From assembly GCA_023634235.1 (NCBI GenBank), contig JAMKCF010000013.1, positions 18,503,290 to 18,567,289 of the forward strand: a stretch of 64,000 nt of DNA, in the 5' to 3' direction. Below, piece by piece: positions 22,531 through 34,900 of the stretch (the first letter of the stretch is position 1; every line of letters starts with the position of its first letter). The position numbers were made by a program, and so were the translations under genes. The notes under the pieces were generated by a model that ran no database searches, had not been told where the DNA came from, and saw nothing but the letters and a program-made list of their open reading frames with translations. The stretch comes from Pisaster brevispinus. Its lineage: Eukaryota > Echinodermata > Asteroidea > Forcipulatida > Asteriidae.

Positions 22531-22649
22531 GTTGAATATAATGAAGTAATTGATCATGAAATATCCTAGCAAAAATTAAAAAGTACATGTAAATAAATCT
22601 AGAAAAATAACGAAAATTACAAACAACTACAAAGGGTGACCAATCTATG

Positions 22650-23110
22650 AGTGATCGGTTTAGGAATTTTTTAACAATTTATAACTTTATGTGGAATTTA
22701 TACAAGTGTTTATTTAAAGCTTTTAATATATTAATTAAAATAAACAACAATGTAAATTCTTTGAAATTAATTTTTTAAATGTGTTTTATTTTCACCAGAT
22801 GTTTGCAGAAAAACTTAATATTTTTGTGGAAAGCATTTAAAGCTTTAAATATTTTTTTAATAAAAAAAACAATGCAAATTCTTTGAAATAAATTGTTAAA
22901 ATGTGTTTTATTTTCACCAGATGTTTGCAGAAAAACTTGTTATTTTTGTGGAAAGCATTTAAAGCTTTAAATATTTTAATTAAATAAAAAAACAATGCAA
23001 ATTCTTTGAAATAAATTTTAAAACAGAGGTTTGCACAAAAACGTTGGGTTTATGTGGAAATATCTTGTGGAAAATGTTTATACAAATGAAGCTTTTGATA
23101 TTTTAATTAA
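22650..23110 (+). repeat. About 125-bp AT-rich tandem repeat, 3-4 copies
   Basis: Units share GCAAATTCTTTGAAAT, GTGTTTTATTTTCACCAG, ATGTTTGCAGAAAAACTT and GTGGAAAGCATTTAAAGC. Middle copies are nearly identical and the last copy (near 23030) is diverged. The block is poorly preserved in the right arm. Confidence 0.85.
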
Positions 23111-23124
23111 AATGTTTTTGTTGA

Positions 23125-23186
23125 CAGAGGGCGCCCTTCATAGACAACAGAGGGCGCCCTTCATAGTCAATAAAGGGCGCCCTTTA
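23125..23186 (+). repeat. Triple GGGCGCCCTT repeat, left arm
   Basis: Three near-identical 24-bp units with the core AGGGCGCCCTTCATAG. The core holds a GGGCGCCC palindrome. The mirror block is at 41735-41800. A related AGAGGGCGCACTTCATAAAT occurs in block D (51753 and 56438). Confidence 0.9.
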
Positions 23187-23279
23187 CACTATATATTCTA
23201 CATGTGCCAACATGTGTTTATATATACATCACGTGGTTCTAATATTCATCACGGTTGAAAATTATTGGTTTGCTGTGGA

Positions 23280-23361
23280 TCGCCGATGGCCTAGCGGACA
23301 AGGTCTCGCACGAGAAGAGCAAGATCGGAAGACCTGCTTGGGTTCGAATCCCGGCAAGTCA
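23280..23361 (+). repeat. tRNA-Leu-like SINE head, left arm
   Basis: TGGCCTAGCGGACAAGGT resembles the D-arm and A box of a leucine tRNA, and GGGTTCGAATCCC is a perfect B box. A long variable region lies between them, as in class II tRNAs. The acceptor ends do not pair, so it is a SINE or tRNA pseudogene rather than a working tRNA. A GCACAACGCACAACG microsatellite follows. Confidence 0.7.
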
Positions 23362-24897
23362 CAAGGTAAGAATAAAGGTATAATGTATACTAACATGCAC
23401 TAACACGCACTAACAAGCACGACGCACAACGCACAACGCACAACGCACAGGGCGGAACAGGCCGGGGCGGAGGAAAGAGAGGGGAGGTGGACAGGAGAGA
23501 GAGAGAGAAGAGGGGGTGGACAAATTTTTTTAAATTTTCGTAGGGGGAAAAAAAAAAAAAAAAAAAAATGAAAAACCAAAAAATTTACGGTCTTTCATTT
23601 TTTTTAAATCGGCTGAAACGCACGCTCGTTAATTATTTTTGATTTCCATATAAAAAATTTTTTTCAATGAAAATTTGAAAATTTATGGTCTTTCATTTTT
23701 TTAAAATCGGCTGAAACGCACGCTCGTTAATTTTTTTTCATTTTGAAAAAAAAAATCTGAAAAATGCAAATTTTGTGAAAAAAACGGTAACAATTTTTTT
23801 TAATTGTAATTATGAGCAAGTACCATAGCATGCTTAGTATGATGCTCAATTTGCTCTACCAGAAAAGGTACGCATTCTGGTCACAAAAACCTTACAATAT
23901 TTGTTTACAATCACAACGTGCAGCTTTAAGTCTTAAAATCTCTTGAAACACCCTTTTCAGATGCTTAACTTCATGTCTGTACATTTCCACCATTTTATTA
24001 CACACACAATTCAGAAACCCTCTGGTTTAACGGCCTATAACGTTCTACATTATGTTTTACAAAAATAACATGGAAGTTTTAACTTAAAAAGTAACATTTA
24101 CCATGGCTAAAAGGCACATATACGTTTGCATAGTTAGGAAAAAACTGATTCCCATGATTATCATAAAAGTACAACTCAGTTCTGGCAAATAAAAACTTAA
24201 ATTACAATATCCACAATTTTGTCTGTAAGGTAACACCAACAATTAGCAATATTTGATGTTTAACTCCATGTTTTTTTAGAGCAAAATGAAGGGGGGGGGG
24301 GGGCTCTTTTTACTCCATTTCTCGAAACCTAGAAGACAATGTTTTTTACCCTTTTTTGAGTCTACAAAGCAATAATAGTCTGGTACATAATATTAACGTA
24401 TCACTGTAAGTCAAATTGTTCGTTTGGAGACAGGGTACCAGACACAAATGGCTACTGACTGGTTAGTTCAAAAAGCATGAGGAAAATATCCTTTTTGATA
24501 AGTGTAGAATTTGCATAGTGCAGAACAAATTTGTTTATTACTTTATCTAACCCTTTATAGCACTCTAAAACCTCAGCAAACCTGTGTCTACAAATAACAC
24601 CATCTTAAACTTAAAGGCTAGGTCAACGCTAAACAGTTAAACTTACTATACATTAATCTAACGAACAAGGACATCATCATAGCTGATCTACATGTAAATG
24701 AGTTTGTTCTGAAAATTATAAGATGTTGTAGCAGCTTGTCGTTTCTATAAAGTAGAACCATGATCAGTTTTGAAGAGTTGTTTTATGATTACAGATTATA
24801 CACAGTTCTATTAACGTTAGCTTTGTATTTGTTTCAATCTAGTTGAAAGTACCTAAATGCAATGAAAAAGCTGTAGTATTATTAACAATGTGTACAG

Positions 24898-25235
24898 CAG
24901 CGGCATGGCCAAGAGGGGGCCTGGAGGGGCACGTGTCCCACCCCCCCAGTTGCCCCCACAAAAACAATTGTGATCTCAAATATAAAAAAAAAGAAGAGAG
25001 GGAAAAAAAGAGAAAAATGCCTGTTTGTATAATCTAATGCAGTGAACGATCCCAATCGGGATCGCTACCACGGCCACAAAATGCCATAAGAGGATGGTGG
25101 CCCCCTGCAGCGTCCCCCTTCAAAAATAAAAGCATGACCCCCTTCCCCCCACTGACAAACATATTCCCCCTGGTCCCCCCCCCATTTCAAAGCAGTGCCC
25201 CTCTCCCCACCAACAAAGTCCTGGCTTCGTCGCTG
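24898..25235 (+). mobile_element. hAT-like non-autonomous element, left arm
   Basis: Starts CAGCGGCATGGCC and ends GGCTTCGTCGCTG, giving imperfect inverted ends of the CAGCGxCxxxGCCA type. It is flanked by GTGTACAG and GTATACAG, an 8-bp target duplication with one change. Eight-base duplications and CAG ends are typical of hAT elements. The 338-bp interior is C-rich and non-coding. Confidence 0.72.
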
Positions 25236-25534
25236 GTATACAGTAAAGGTCTGTTTACATTATACAAGACATGGTCAGAATACTCTTTTCACTTCTATAC
25301 TGGTTAAAAATCTTCTTGGCATACATATACTGTATGCTTAAAGCACAGTCGTTGGTAAAGAATCACGTGATGACTAGTAGTGAAACAATGATGTCCTGTA
25401 AATATTGTGTAAACAGACCCTTTTACAATGTGTATTTTTAATGTAACAACCCTACCTTAATATCCCAGAATTCTATAAGTTACAGATTTGAGGCTGCTTG
25501 ATGCAGAGGGACGATGAAATAGTTGAATTCATGG

Positions 25535-25624
25535 TTAAGACGGAAGCCAAGTGTTCTCTTCGGCTGAGTTTGTGCATCTCTCATTAGAGCTGAGGCATTT
25601 AATTGTCAGATCATCTTGAATGTA
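25535..25624 (-). pseudogene. Exon-like segment, left arm (mirror of 39319-39378)
   Basis: On the minus strand, TTTTTTTATTGCAG precedes YIQDDLTIKCLSSNERCTNS and then AEENTWLPS and a stop. The right arm holds the same acceptor and YIQDDLTIKLLSSNDNKLG with an earlier stop. The shared acceptor and frame suggest the last exon of a duplicated, possibly decayed, unknown gene that points away from the palindrome centre. Confidence 0.35.
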
Positions 25625-25899
25625 CTGCAATAAAAAAACAAAGAAGATGTACATGCATGAAAACTCCAGCCAAAGGTCAAAAACTTTTTAAACAGTCTGT
25701 TGGATGTGATAAATCTTTAAAACCACAAATGGCATGTCATCCTTTCAGCAACTCTATCTACAACTTCAACCTCAGAAAAGTGGAAGACAGGATAAGGGTG
25801 CTTATAAGGAGGAAGACAGATACTGATAGGATCCAAAGGGGAAAGACGACATGACATGATGGCATATATGGGAGATACAGTTTGGATGAATAGCGGAGA

Positions 25900-28800
25900 T
25901 GTATTTTGGTGTAAGTGGAGTGACATAAGTACATGTCACTATAAAGGTGGCAATATGTTGGGGGAGGATCCACAGTGACAGCAAAGTGGGATGCATATTT
26001 GGGATTTGTGCAGTAGGGCAGTAAAGGAATAACTCGTTTGGGAGGATCCAGAGTGACAGCAAAGTGGGATGCATTTGAAATTGATACAGTACGGCACTAG
26101 AGGGGGTGACATGTTGGGGGAGGATCCAGACTAATACTAGCAAAGTGGGGTAGGGGCCTATATAATTTGGATCAATTCAGTAAGGCAATAGAACGGGCAA
26201 CATGTAAGGGGATGATCCACAGTGACACAATGTGGGATGCATTTGGAATTGATAGAGAATGGCAGTAGAAGGGAAACATGTAAGGGGAGGATCCACAGTG
26301 ACAGCAAAGTGGGATGCATGTTTTGGATTTGTACAATAGGGCAGTAGAAGGGGTAACATGTAAGGGGAGGATCCACAGTGACACAAAGTGGGATGCATGT
26401 TTTGGATTTGTACAATAGGGCAGTAGAAGGGGTAACATGTAAGGGGAGGATCCACAGTGACACAAAGTGGGATGCATGTTTTGGATTTGTACAATAGGGC
26501 AGTAGAAGGGGTAACATGTAAGGGGAGGATCCACAGTGACACAAAGTGGGATGCATTTGGAATTGATAGAGAATGGCACTAGAAGAGGTTACTTGTTAGG
26601 GGAGGATCCAGAGTGACAGCAAAGTGGGATGCATGTTTGGGATTTGTACAATAGGGCAGTAGAAGGGAAACATGTAAGGGGAGGATCCACAGTGACAGCA
26701 AAGTGGGATGCATGTTTGGGATTTGTACAATAGGGCAGTAGAAGGGGTAACATGTAAGGGGAGGATCCACAGTGACACAAAGTGGGATGCATGTTTTGGA
26801 TTTGTACAATAGGGCAGTAGAAGGGGTAACATGTAAGGGGAGGATCCACAGTGACACAAAGTGGGATGCATGTTTGGGATTTGTACAATAGGGCAGTAGA
26901 AGGGGTAACATGTAAGGGGAGGATCCACAGTGACACAAAGTGGGATGCATGTTTTGGATTTGTACAATAGGGCAGTAGAAGGGGTAACATGTAAGGGGAG
27001 GATCCACAGTGACACAAAGTGGGATGCATTTGGAATTGATAGAGAATGGCACTAGAAGAGGTTACTTGTTAGGGGAGGATCCACAGTGACACAAAGTGGG
27101 ATGCATGTTTGGGATTTGTACAATAGGGCAGTAGAAGGGGTAACATGTAAGGGGAGGATCCACAGTGACAGCAAAGTGGGATGCATGTTTGGGATTCGTT
27201 CAGTAGGGTAGTAAAAGGGATAACATGTAAGGGGAGGATCCACAGTGACAGGAAAGTGGGATGCATGTTTGGGATTTGTACAATAGGGAAGTAGAAGGGA
27301 AACATGTAAGGGGAGGATCCACAGTGACACAAAGTGGGATGCATGTTTGGGATTTGTACAATAGGGCAGTAGAAGGGGTAACATGTAAGGGGAGGATCCA
27401 CAGTGACACAAAGTGGGATGCATGTTTGGGATTTGTACAATAGGGCAGTAGAAGGGGTAACATGTAAGGGGAGGATCCACAGTGACACAAAGTAGGATGC
27501 ATGTTTGGGATTTGTACAATAGGGCAGTAGAAGGGGTAACATGTAAGGGGAGGATCCACAGTGACACAAAGTGGGATGCATGTTTTGGATTTGTACAATA
27601 GGGCAGTAGAAGGGGTAACATGTAAGGGGAGGATCCACAGTGACACAAAGTGGGATGCATGTTTGGGATTTGTACAATAGGGCAGTAGAAGGGGTAACAT
27701 GTAAGGGGAGGATCCACAGTGACACAAAGTGGGATGCATTTGGAATTGATAGAGAATGGCACTAGAAGAGGTTACTTGCTAGGGGAGGATCCACAGTGAC
27801 AGCAAAGTGGGATGCATGTTTGGGATTTGTACAATAGGGCAGTAGAAGGGGTAACATGTAAGGGGAGGATCCACAGTGACAGCAAAGTGGGATGCACGTT
27901 TGGGATTCGTTCAGTAGGGTAGTAAAAGGGATAACATGTAAGGGGAGGATCCACAGTGACAGGAAAGTGGGATGCATGTTTGGGATTTGTACAATAGGGC
28001 AGTAGAAGGGGTAACATGTAAGGGGAGGATCCACAGTGACAGCAAAGTGGGATGCATGTTTGGGATTTGTACAATAGGGCAGTAGAAGGGGTAACATGTA
28101 AGGGGAGGGTCCACAGTGACACAAAGTGGGATGCATGTTTGGGATTTGTACAATAGGGCAGTAGAAGGGGTAACATGTAAGGGGAGGATCCACAGTGACA
28201 CAAAGTGGGATGCATGTTTGGGATTTGTACAATAGGGCAGTAGAAGGGGTAACATGTAAGGGGAGGATCCACAGTGACACAAAGTGGGATGCATGTTTTG
28301 GATTTGTACAATAGGGCAGTAGAAGGGGTAACATATAAGGGGAGGATCCACAGTGACACAAAGTGGGATGCATTTGGAATTGATAGAGAATGGCACTAGA
28401 AGAGGTTACTTGCTAGGGGAGGATCCACAGTGACAGCAAAGTGGGATGCATGTTTGGGATTTGTACAATAGGGCAGTAGAAGGGGTAACATGTAAGGGGA
28501 GGATCCACAGTGACAGCAAAGTGGGACGCATGTTTGGGATTCGTTCAGTAGGGTAGTAGAAGGGATAACATGTAAGGGGAGGATCCACAGTGACAGGAAA
28601 GTGGGATGCATGTTTGGGATTTGTACAATAGGGCAGTAGAAGGGAAACATGTAAGGGGAGGATCCACAGTGACAGCAAAGTGGGATGCATGTTTGGGATT
28701 TGTACAATAGGGCAGTAGAAGGGGTAACATGTAAGGGGAGGATCCACAGTGACACAAAGTGGGATGCATGTTTGGGATTTGTACAATAGGGTTGTAGAAG

Positions 28801-29940
28801 GGGTAACATGTAAGGGGAGGATCCACAGTGACACAAAGTAGGATGCATGTTTGGGATTTGTACAATAGGGCAGTAGAAGGGGTAACATGTAAGGGGAGGA
28901 TCCACAGTGACACAAAGTGGGATGCATGTTTTGGATTTGTACAATAGGGCAGTAGAAGGGGTAACATGTAAGGGGAGGATCCACAGTGACACAAAGTGGG
29001 ATGCATGTTTGGGATTTGTACAATAGGGCAGTAAAGGGGTAACATGTAAGGGGAGGATCCACAGTGACACAAAGTGGGATGCATTTGGAATTGATAGAGA
29101 ATGGCACTAGAAGAGGTTACTTGCTAGGGGAGGATCCACAGTGACAGCAAAGTGGGATGCACGTTTGGGATATGTTCAGTAGGGTAGTAAAAGGGATAAC
29201 ATGTAAGGGGAGGATCCACAGTGACAGGAAAGTGGGATGCATGTTTGGGATTTGTACAATAGGGCAGTAGAAGGGGTAACATGTAAGGGGAGGATCCACA
29301 GTGACAGCAAAGTGGGATGCATGTTTGGGATTTGTACAATAAGGCAGTAGAAGGGGTACTATTTTTGGGAGGATCTGGAATGACAGCAAAGTGGGATGCA
29401 TTTGGAATTGATACAGTACGGCACTAGAGGGGGGTAACATGTTGGGGGAGGATCCAGAATAATAGCAAGGTGGGGTATACAATTTGGATCAATTCAGTAA
29501 GGCAATAGAAGGGGTAACATTATACGGGATGATCCACAGTGACAACAAAGTGGGATGCATTTTTGGGATTTGTACAGTAGGGCAGTAAAGGGGGAACATG
29601 TTTTGGAGGATCCGGATTGATGGCAAAGTGGGATGCATTTGGAATTGATACAGTATGGCACTAGAGGGGGGTAACATGTTGGGGGAGGATCCAGAATAAC
29701 AGCAAAGTGGGTTATATAATTTGGATCAATTCAGTAGGGCAGTAGAAGGGGTAACAGGTTTGGGGAGGATCCAGAGTGACAGCAAAGTGGGGGCGGGTGT
29801 TTGGGATAAAGGATGCTAGAAATAGGGCAATAGAAGGGGTAATATTTTAGGGGAGGATCCAGAGTGACAGCAATGTGGGATGCATGTTTGGGATTTATAT
29901 ACATGTACAGTAGGGCAGTAAAAGGGATAACATGCAGCAA
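25900..29940 (-). repeat. 79-bp satellite array, left arm, about 50 units
   Basis: The unit contains GGGGAGGATCCACAGTGACA, then CAAAGTGGGATGCATGTTTG, GGATTTGTACAATAGGGCAG and TAGAAGGGGTAACATGTAA. A diverged unit with CATTTGGAATTGATAGAGAA recurs near 26551, 27028, 27737, 28372 and 29092. This divides the array into higher-order blocks of about 6, 9, 8 and 9 units. Because 79 is one more than a multiple of three and the unit lacks stops on the minus strand, all three minus frames stay open; these frames are not genes. Confidence 0.95.
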
Positions 29941-30134
29941 AGTGGTGATGGGTGTTTGATCAAGGATGGTAGAAATGGGTCCCGTATATTTAGGAGGTAC
30001 ATAGATCCTGGCAGTAGAAATAAGGGGTACTTCTGGGGTGGAGTGCACTTGAGGTACATAAGAGCAAAGAGGGATGTTTTTAACAAAAACAATGGTTAAA
30101 AAGTAATGCATGTAATGTATTTTATTTAACTTAC

Positions 30135-30228
30135 CAGAACTTCAAAAGAATGAGATAAGTTTAAGCTGATGATCGTCATTCCTGGAATCACTTTGTAGGA
30201 AACGTTCCACACAAGGACCGAAAATATT
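30135..30228 (-). pseudogene. Exon-like segment with both splice sites, left arm
   Basis: On the minus strand, CCCTTTTCACAG precedes NIFGPCVERFLQSDSRNDDH then QLKLISFF and a stop, and a donor TTCTG|GTAAGT follows. The right-arm copy (34901-34997) keeps both splice sites but has an early stop. Position in both arms suggests one exon of an old duplicated transcript. No family was recognised. Confidence 0.4.
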
Positions 30229-31770
30229 CTGTGAAAAGGGATACACCTGTATAGCAAAGAAAGATTTGAGCAAAATGGAAATCTGAATGGAGGCTGTCAC
30301 AGTAACAATTAAGCATTGAGTGCACCTGTGGCCTCCTTGGGTTCTCAATGCAATTTTATACAACCATAAATGTGGATGACAGTTTTCTTACAGTGTGAAA
30401 AAAATTGAAGTTTCCAAACATAAAAGGAAGTTTCCTTATGTACAATGATTTATCAGTCAGATCTTAAAGATGCTCGGTCCGGATTCCAGCTGATCTGACC
30501 CCAAAGTTTATATTTTAAACAGCCATTTTTAGTGATTCCATGGACCTCTTCTTTTGAATAGTATTGATGGAAACAAGGTCATTTTTGGGTGGTTTTAAGA
30601 ACTTTTGTGAAAAACCTCCCGTCTTTAATTATCTACAGGAGCTTCTTCTCTGTTCGTCCTTCAGTTCAGTGACCACAAGTTTAAAGTTATGATTTACTTT
30701 CTTGTTTTAACCTAGTTCAATGGGTCGCTTTTGCTTTGTCAGTCTCATAACTGTTGTTCTTTTACTTTGTAAGCTCTAATACATCTCACAGGAATTTCCC
30801 TAGAAAGTAGCCATCACTGTCACCAGCTGATGGTGCCCTTGCCCAGAGCGCCAATCCTGTGCGCCGTGCATACAAATCTGTGAGGTTCCATTGTTTCATC
30901 ATCAGTGTACCTCTAAGATGGTGGCTTTATGACATCAATGTATTAAGGTCAATGGAAAAGATCTATTTAAACCATTTGAATGATATGGTCAGAATGTCTA
31001 TGATAGGCTTGTCGTGGTACGGTTGTTGTGGAACTGGTCAAAAACTCTGACTGAGTTTGCACAGTCATAACCGGGGATGGACTAAACGAGTCGAGACTAC
31101 AGTACAGTACAATAGTTGTAGTTGTATATATACAATATACACACAATCATCACTGTCGCTGTCAGCAGTGTCACCATGCTTGATCTATATCTCTGGACTG
31201 TCTTTGACTTGAGCGACTGTGAGTTTGTTTGTAGCACAACAGAACAAGCAGACTCATTTCAAGAACTACTTTCAAAGAAACTCTTGATTGATAATATAAT
31301 TCACCAACAACAATGTGCAGGACTACAGAAAACACCACAGACAACAACATCTAGGTATTAGTTACGTGTTTGACATTTCTACCTCCCTCCTCAGACTCTG
31401 TGATTAATGTCAGACCACGGAGGAAGTGGTCTGTTCATGACTCTCACCGCTGTGTGGAGATTGGTGGGATTGCGTGTGTAAACGTAAACACGTCAATACA
31501 GTCGCAAAACTTGCTGCCAAAAGTTGTCCTTTTTAGGCAATTTTAACACATAGATAAACGTCAAATGACCTATAAACCATTTCCCTACATTACAATTTAA
31601 AAACCAAACATATAAATCCGTTTTTACCCCAGTTTTGTGATGAAAACATTTCACTTTGAAGACACCTCGTAAGCAGACGACAGCTCAATGTTATTATTAA
31701 GCATTGTGTTCCAGGTACTCACTAGTACGCATTGCATCAAATGGCGCAGTGAGCGAGGGCGTCTGTTTTG

Positions 31771-31918
31771 CAACCACGTTTTCAGAGGTGATCGATCTCG
31801 CCTCGCCATTTTTTCCCAGCATGCCTTGCTCGCTTTTAACCATAGTTTTATGCTCATAACCATTGATCTCTATTATATAATAGAGATCAATGCTCATAAC
31901 CCCCCTGCAGCGAGGCTG
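31771..31918. mobile_element. Short MITE-like element at the inner edge of the left arm
   Basis: Begins CAACCACGTTTTCAGAGGTG and ends CTGCAGCGAGGCTG. The start matches the inverted end of the 503-bp element at 38550-39052 (CAACCTCGTTCCCAGTGGTC) and also its subterminal words CGATCTCG, CGCCATTTT and TTCCCAGxATGCC. The end resembles the other terminus of that element. No target duplication was found. It lies exactly where arm homology stops. Confidence 0.5.
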
Positions 31919-32954
31919 AGATGGGTGCACCCATTGATTTCTATTAAATAATAGAGAGTGCACCACACACACGAACACAAAACTCCCCGATAGCAACCAA
32001 TGTTAAATTCTAAATATTCAAAAATACTCATTAAGTATTTAAAGTCCCTCAGCCTCTTGAAAACCAATCAAACATACATATTTCTGGCAGGAAAACTAAC
32101 TTCAGATTTCTTTTCAATTTTTGGCAGGTCGGCCATTTGGAATTTTTGCTAACTACCCCAGGAAAAACATCCCCGAAAATGTGTTTTTCCCAAACCGAAA
32201 CTTTAATTAAAGCCTAAATTTACCAAGTCTCCTAAAAAGCTTAAGCACAGGCCGTGGTCTTGTCATAATTACACACAGTCTAAGTTGCATGACCCCCAAA
32301 ACGTTATTATTCAAAATATTTTGAGGGTTTGCAAATTATATGATGTTTAGTTTGGCGGATTGAATTTTTGCCTAAGTTAGTCTGGTGCACCCAGATGAAC
32401 TGTCTCAAAGTGTGTTTTGTTGTAAAGTTGTTTCAAAACCACAACTGTTTCTCACCATATGCCATTGCCGACGCAATGCACTCTCTGTAATTTCAGGCTT
32501 TAAAATAATTATTTTTTTATAATGGCAAGCATCTATTTTTCCTTCCAAAAGTCGGCCAGGTTACATAATCGGGAATTTGCTCTGGGATGGGGTAAAACAT
32601 AGATAAGTGCATGCGTGTTGTTTTTCTTTCCCCCCATTTTTGTTTTGTTTTGTTTTTTGGGGGAGGGGGTTGGGGTAAACTTACAAAAAAACGGACAAGC
32701 GGAAACAGTGAGGGCAATAACGTTGGTATTTTAATATAAAGATAATTGTATGGTCTCTCTCCCCTGAGAAAAAGTTAATGGTTTTCAAATAGGTGATGTT
32801 TACTGAAGCTTTGCATGGTCTGGAAAATAAGAAGTAACTATAAATAGTAAATTTGCGGGAAGAACCATGAGTAAATTCTCTTTTGGGAGGAGTTGGCTTT
32901 TAAAAGAGCCGGTTCAAGCATCCTGTCTCTGCCATCCACGCATTGAGCTATAAG
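31773..32954. other. Central spacer of the palindrome
   Basis: About 1.2 kb with no counterpart in the other arm. It holds the MITE-like sequences at its left edge, TTCAAAATATTTTGA-type short inverted words and T-rich sequence. No gene is supported. On the right edge, sequence leading outward reaches ATGACAAAGCTCCG|GTAAGT at 33089-33104, a possible first-exon end whose left-arm mirror has lost the ATG. Confidence 0.55.
31854..31901. mobile_element. 32-bp perfect palindrome flanked by an 8-bp direct repeat
   Basis: CATTGATCTCTATTAT and its reverse complement form a perfect 32-bp palindrome at 31861-31892. It is flanked on both sides by CTCATAAC (31853-31860 and 31893-31900). A related sequence at 31932-31957 (CATTGATTTCTATTAAAT...) is flanked by GTGCACC on both sides. 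Two such cases suggest a minimal inserted element rather than chance. Confidence 0.55.
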
Positions 32955-34900
32955 GTTTAAGACAGGCGCCCTCACGCGCTGCATCATTTGCTGCACATGC
33001 GTAGTGAGATACCGGAACCCACTGTACAATAACATTGACTGTCGTCTGCTTGTCGACGTGTTGTGTGTCTTCAAAGTGAAATATTTTCATGACAAAGCTC
33101 CGGTAAGTACAAATTTGTATGTTCAGTTTTTACATTTTAATGTATGGAATGGTTTATAGGTCATGGGCGAGTATCTAATTGTTACAATTGTCTAAAAAGG
33201 ACAGTTTTTGCAGCAAGTTTTGTTGTGACTGTAGTCCGTGGCGTTTGTGTGTTATTGTTAACATCCGCCATCCCTCCCGCGTCCACACTGCACACAGCGG
33301 AGAGAGCTCGAGACAGACAGAGCGTCTGACATTGACAGAGTCTGAGGGAGGTGACACTAGTACTACTACAGTAGTACATAGTCGTTGCTGTTTGTGGTGT
33401 GAACTGCAGTCCTGCACGCTAGTTTTATTATCACAAGTTTCTTTGAAATAGTTCAACTTCAATGTCTCTGCTTGTGCCAAAAAACAAACAAACTTACAGT
33501 CTAGTCCCTTGAGTCGTAGACAGTCCAGAGATTACATCTGACAGCGACAGTGATGATTGTGTGTATATTGTGTATACAACAACAACAACCATACTGAATC
33601 CTGACTAGTAAAGTTCCAACCCTGTGCAATCTCAGTGCTTTTGGCCAGTTCCACAACAACCATCACAACAAGCCCATTGCTACGAAATGAAGTGGCACAC
33701 AATTCAAGACATTCTGACTATGCAAAGTCATCATGCAAATGGTTTAAAATAGCCGCTATCCATTACGCCATCAATTGATAAGAGTGGTGGATACTTTCTA
33801 TGGAAATCCCTGTGAAACAATTGATGGATTTATGGCTCAAGAGGCCTTTAACAATTAGGCTAAACATAAGGCCTACAAAACAATCTGTCAACTTTTGAAC
33901 CTGGCAAACAAACCTGGTAAACCAATTCAAAATCAGTTCAACTCAATATTTCTTTCTATTGTAAATATACAAGTAATAATAGGAATTTTAAATGAGCAAA
34001 GACGTTCAAATGAATAAAATGATATTAATTATATGAGACAAACAAACAATGCAAAAGCCGCCTGACAAACTTGGTTGAAACAAGAAAGTAAATCATAACT
34101 TTAAACTTGTAGTCACAGAAGTGAAGGACGAAAAGAGAAGAAGCTACTCTAGATAGTTAAAGACAATATGTTTTTCAAAAAATTCTTGAAACAACCCACA
34201 AATGACCTTGACTTTGTTTCCTTCAGTACTATTCCAAAGAAGAGGTCCATGTGTTCAGAGAATTTTTTTATTTTTTATTTTTTAGGACAATGAATTCCAT
34301 CTTGCTCGTTTAAAGCCACTTAGGTTTTTTTTTTAAGTCCTCAACTGATAACAATATAGCTAGCTTTTCAACAAAATAATTTTTTTTACAGTTTTTTTCT
34401 CTTAGCAAATTTGTTTCCACACAAAAAAGCTTAGACAAACTTTGCATATTATAGCCATGGACACAACACATAATGCAAAATTGTTTGTGCATGGCTGATG
34501 GTTATGAGACAATGCACGTCGGGATCCAAACAACTAAATTTTAGGTTTTAATTTACTACCACTTTTCATTTGCAGTTTTTTTTCGTGTGGTCCCTTAAAT
34601 GACTGCTCACAACTATCTCAAATGTATAAAGAAAGCGTTTTAAAATTTAAATATAAATGTTAGGGTCAGATAAGCTGGAAATTTGAAACAGATCTTTAAG
34701 ATCTGATTGATAGGGCCTAAATCAAAGTGCTTGGAAACTTACATTTTTGCACACCATAAAATTTGTTTAAATGAATTAGATGGTCTGATCAAATTGTATT
34801 AAGAACCCGAAAAGTTCACAGGTGCACTCAAGGCTTAAATATATTACTGCAACAGTCTATATTAAGATTTTACTTTTTTTTTATTAATCTTTTTTTACAG

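Larger units (their letters stand above)
20725..31772 (+). repeat. Left arm of a giant imperfect palindrome
   Basis: Landmarks of this 11-kb arm recur inverted and in reverse order between 32.95 and 49.44 kb: block B, a GTCAACAGTTTTCTAAC segment, AAGATTGTGAAAAGCAAACT-type sequence, AT-rich DNA, GGGCGCCCTT repeats, tRNA-Leu-like SINE, hAT-like element, exon-like segments, the 79-bp satellite, and the centre-proximal 1.6 kb. It is imperfect: insertions and array-length changes make the right arm longer. Outer limits were judged by eye. Confidence 0.85.

Noticed and set aside
23280..23361. Functional tRNA-Leu gene
   Set aside because: The A and B boxes are present but the acceptor stem does not pair. 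The copies in both palindrome arms share long downstream sequence, as a SINE would.
27052..29107. Long minus-strand frames (up to 236 codons) in the 79-bp satellite
   Set aside because: All three frames are open for the same reason, the period is the repeat itself, and the right arm shows the same effect on the plus strand.
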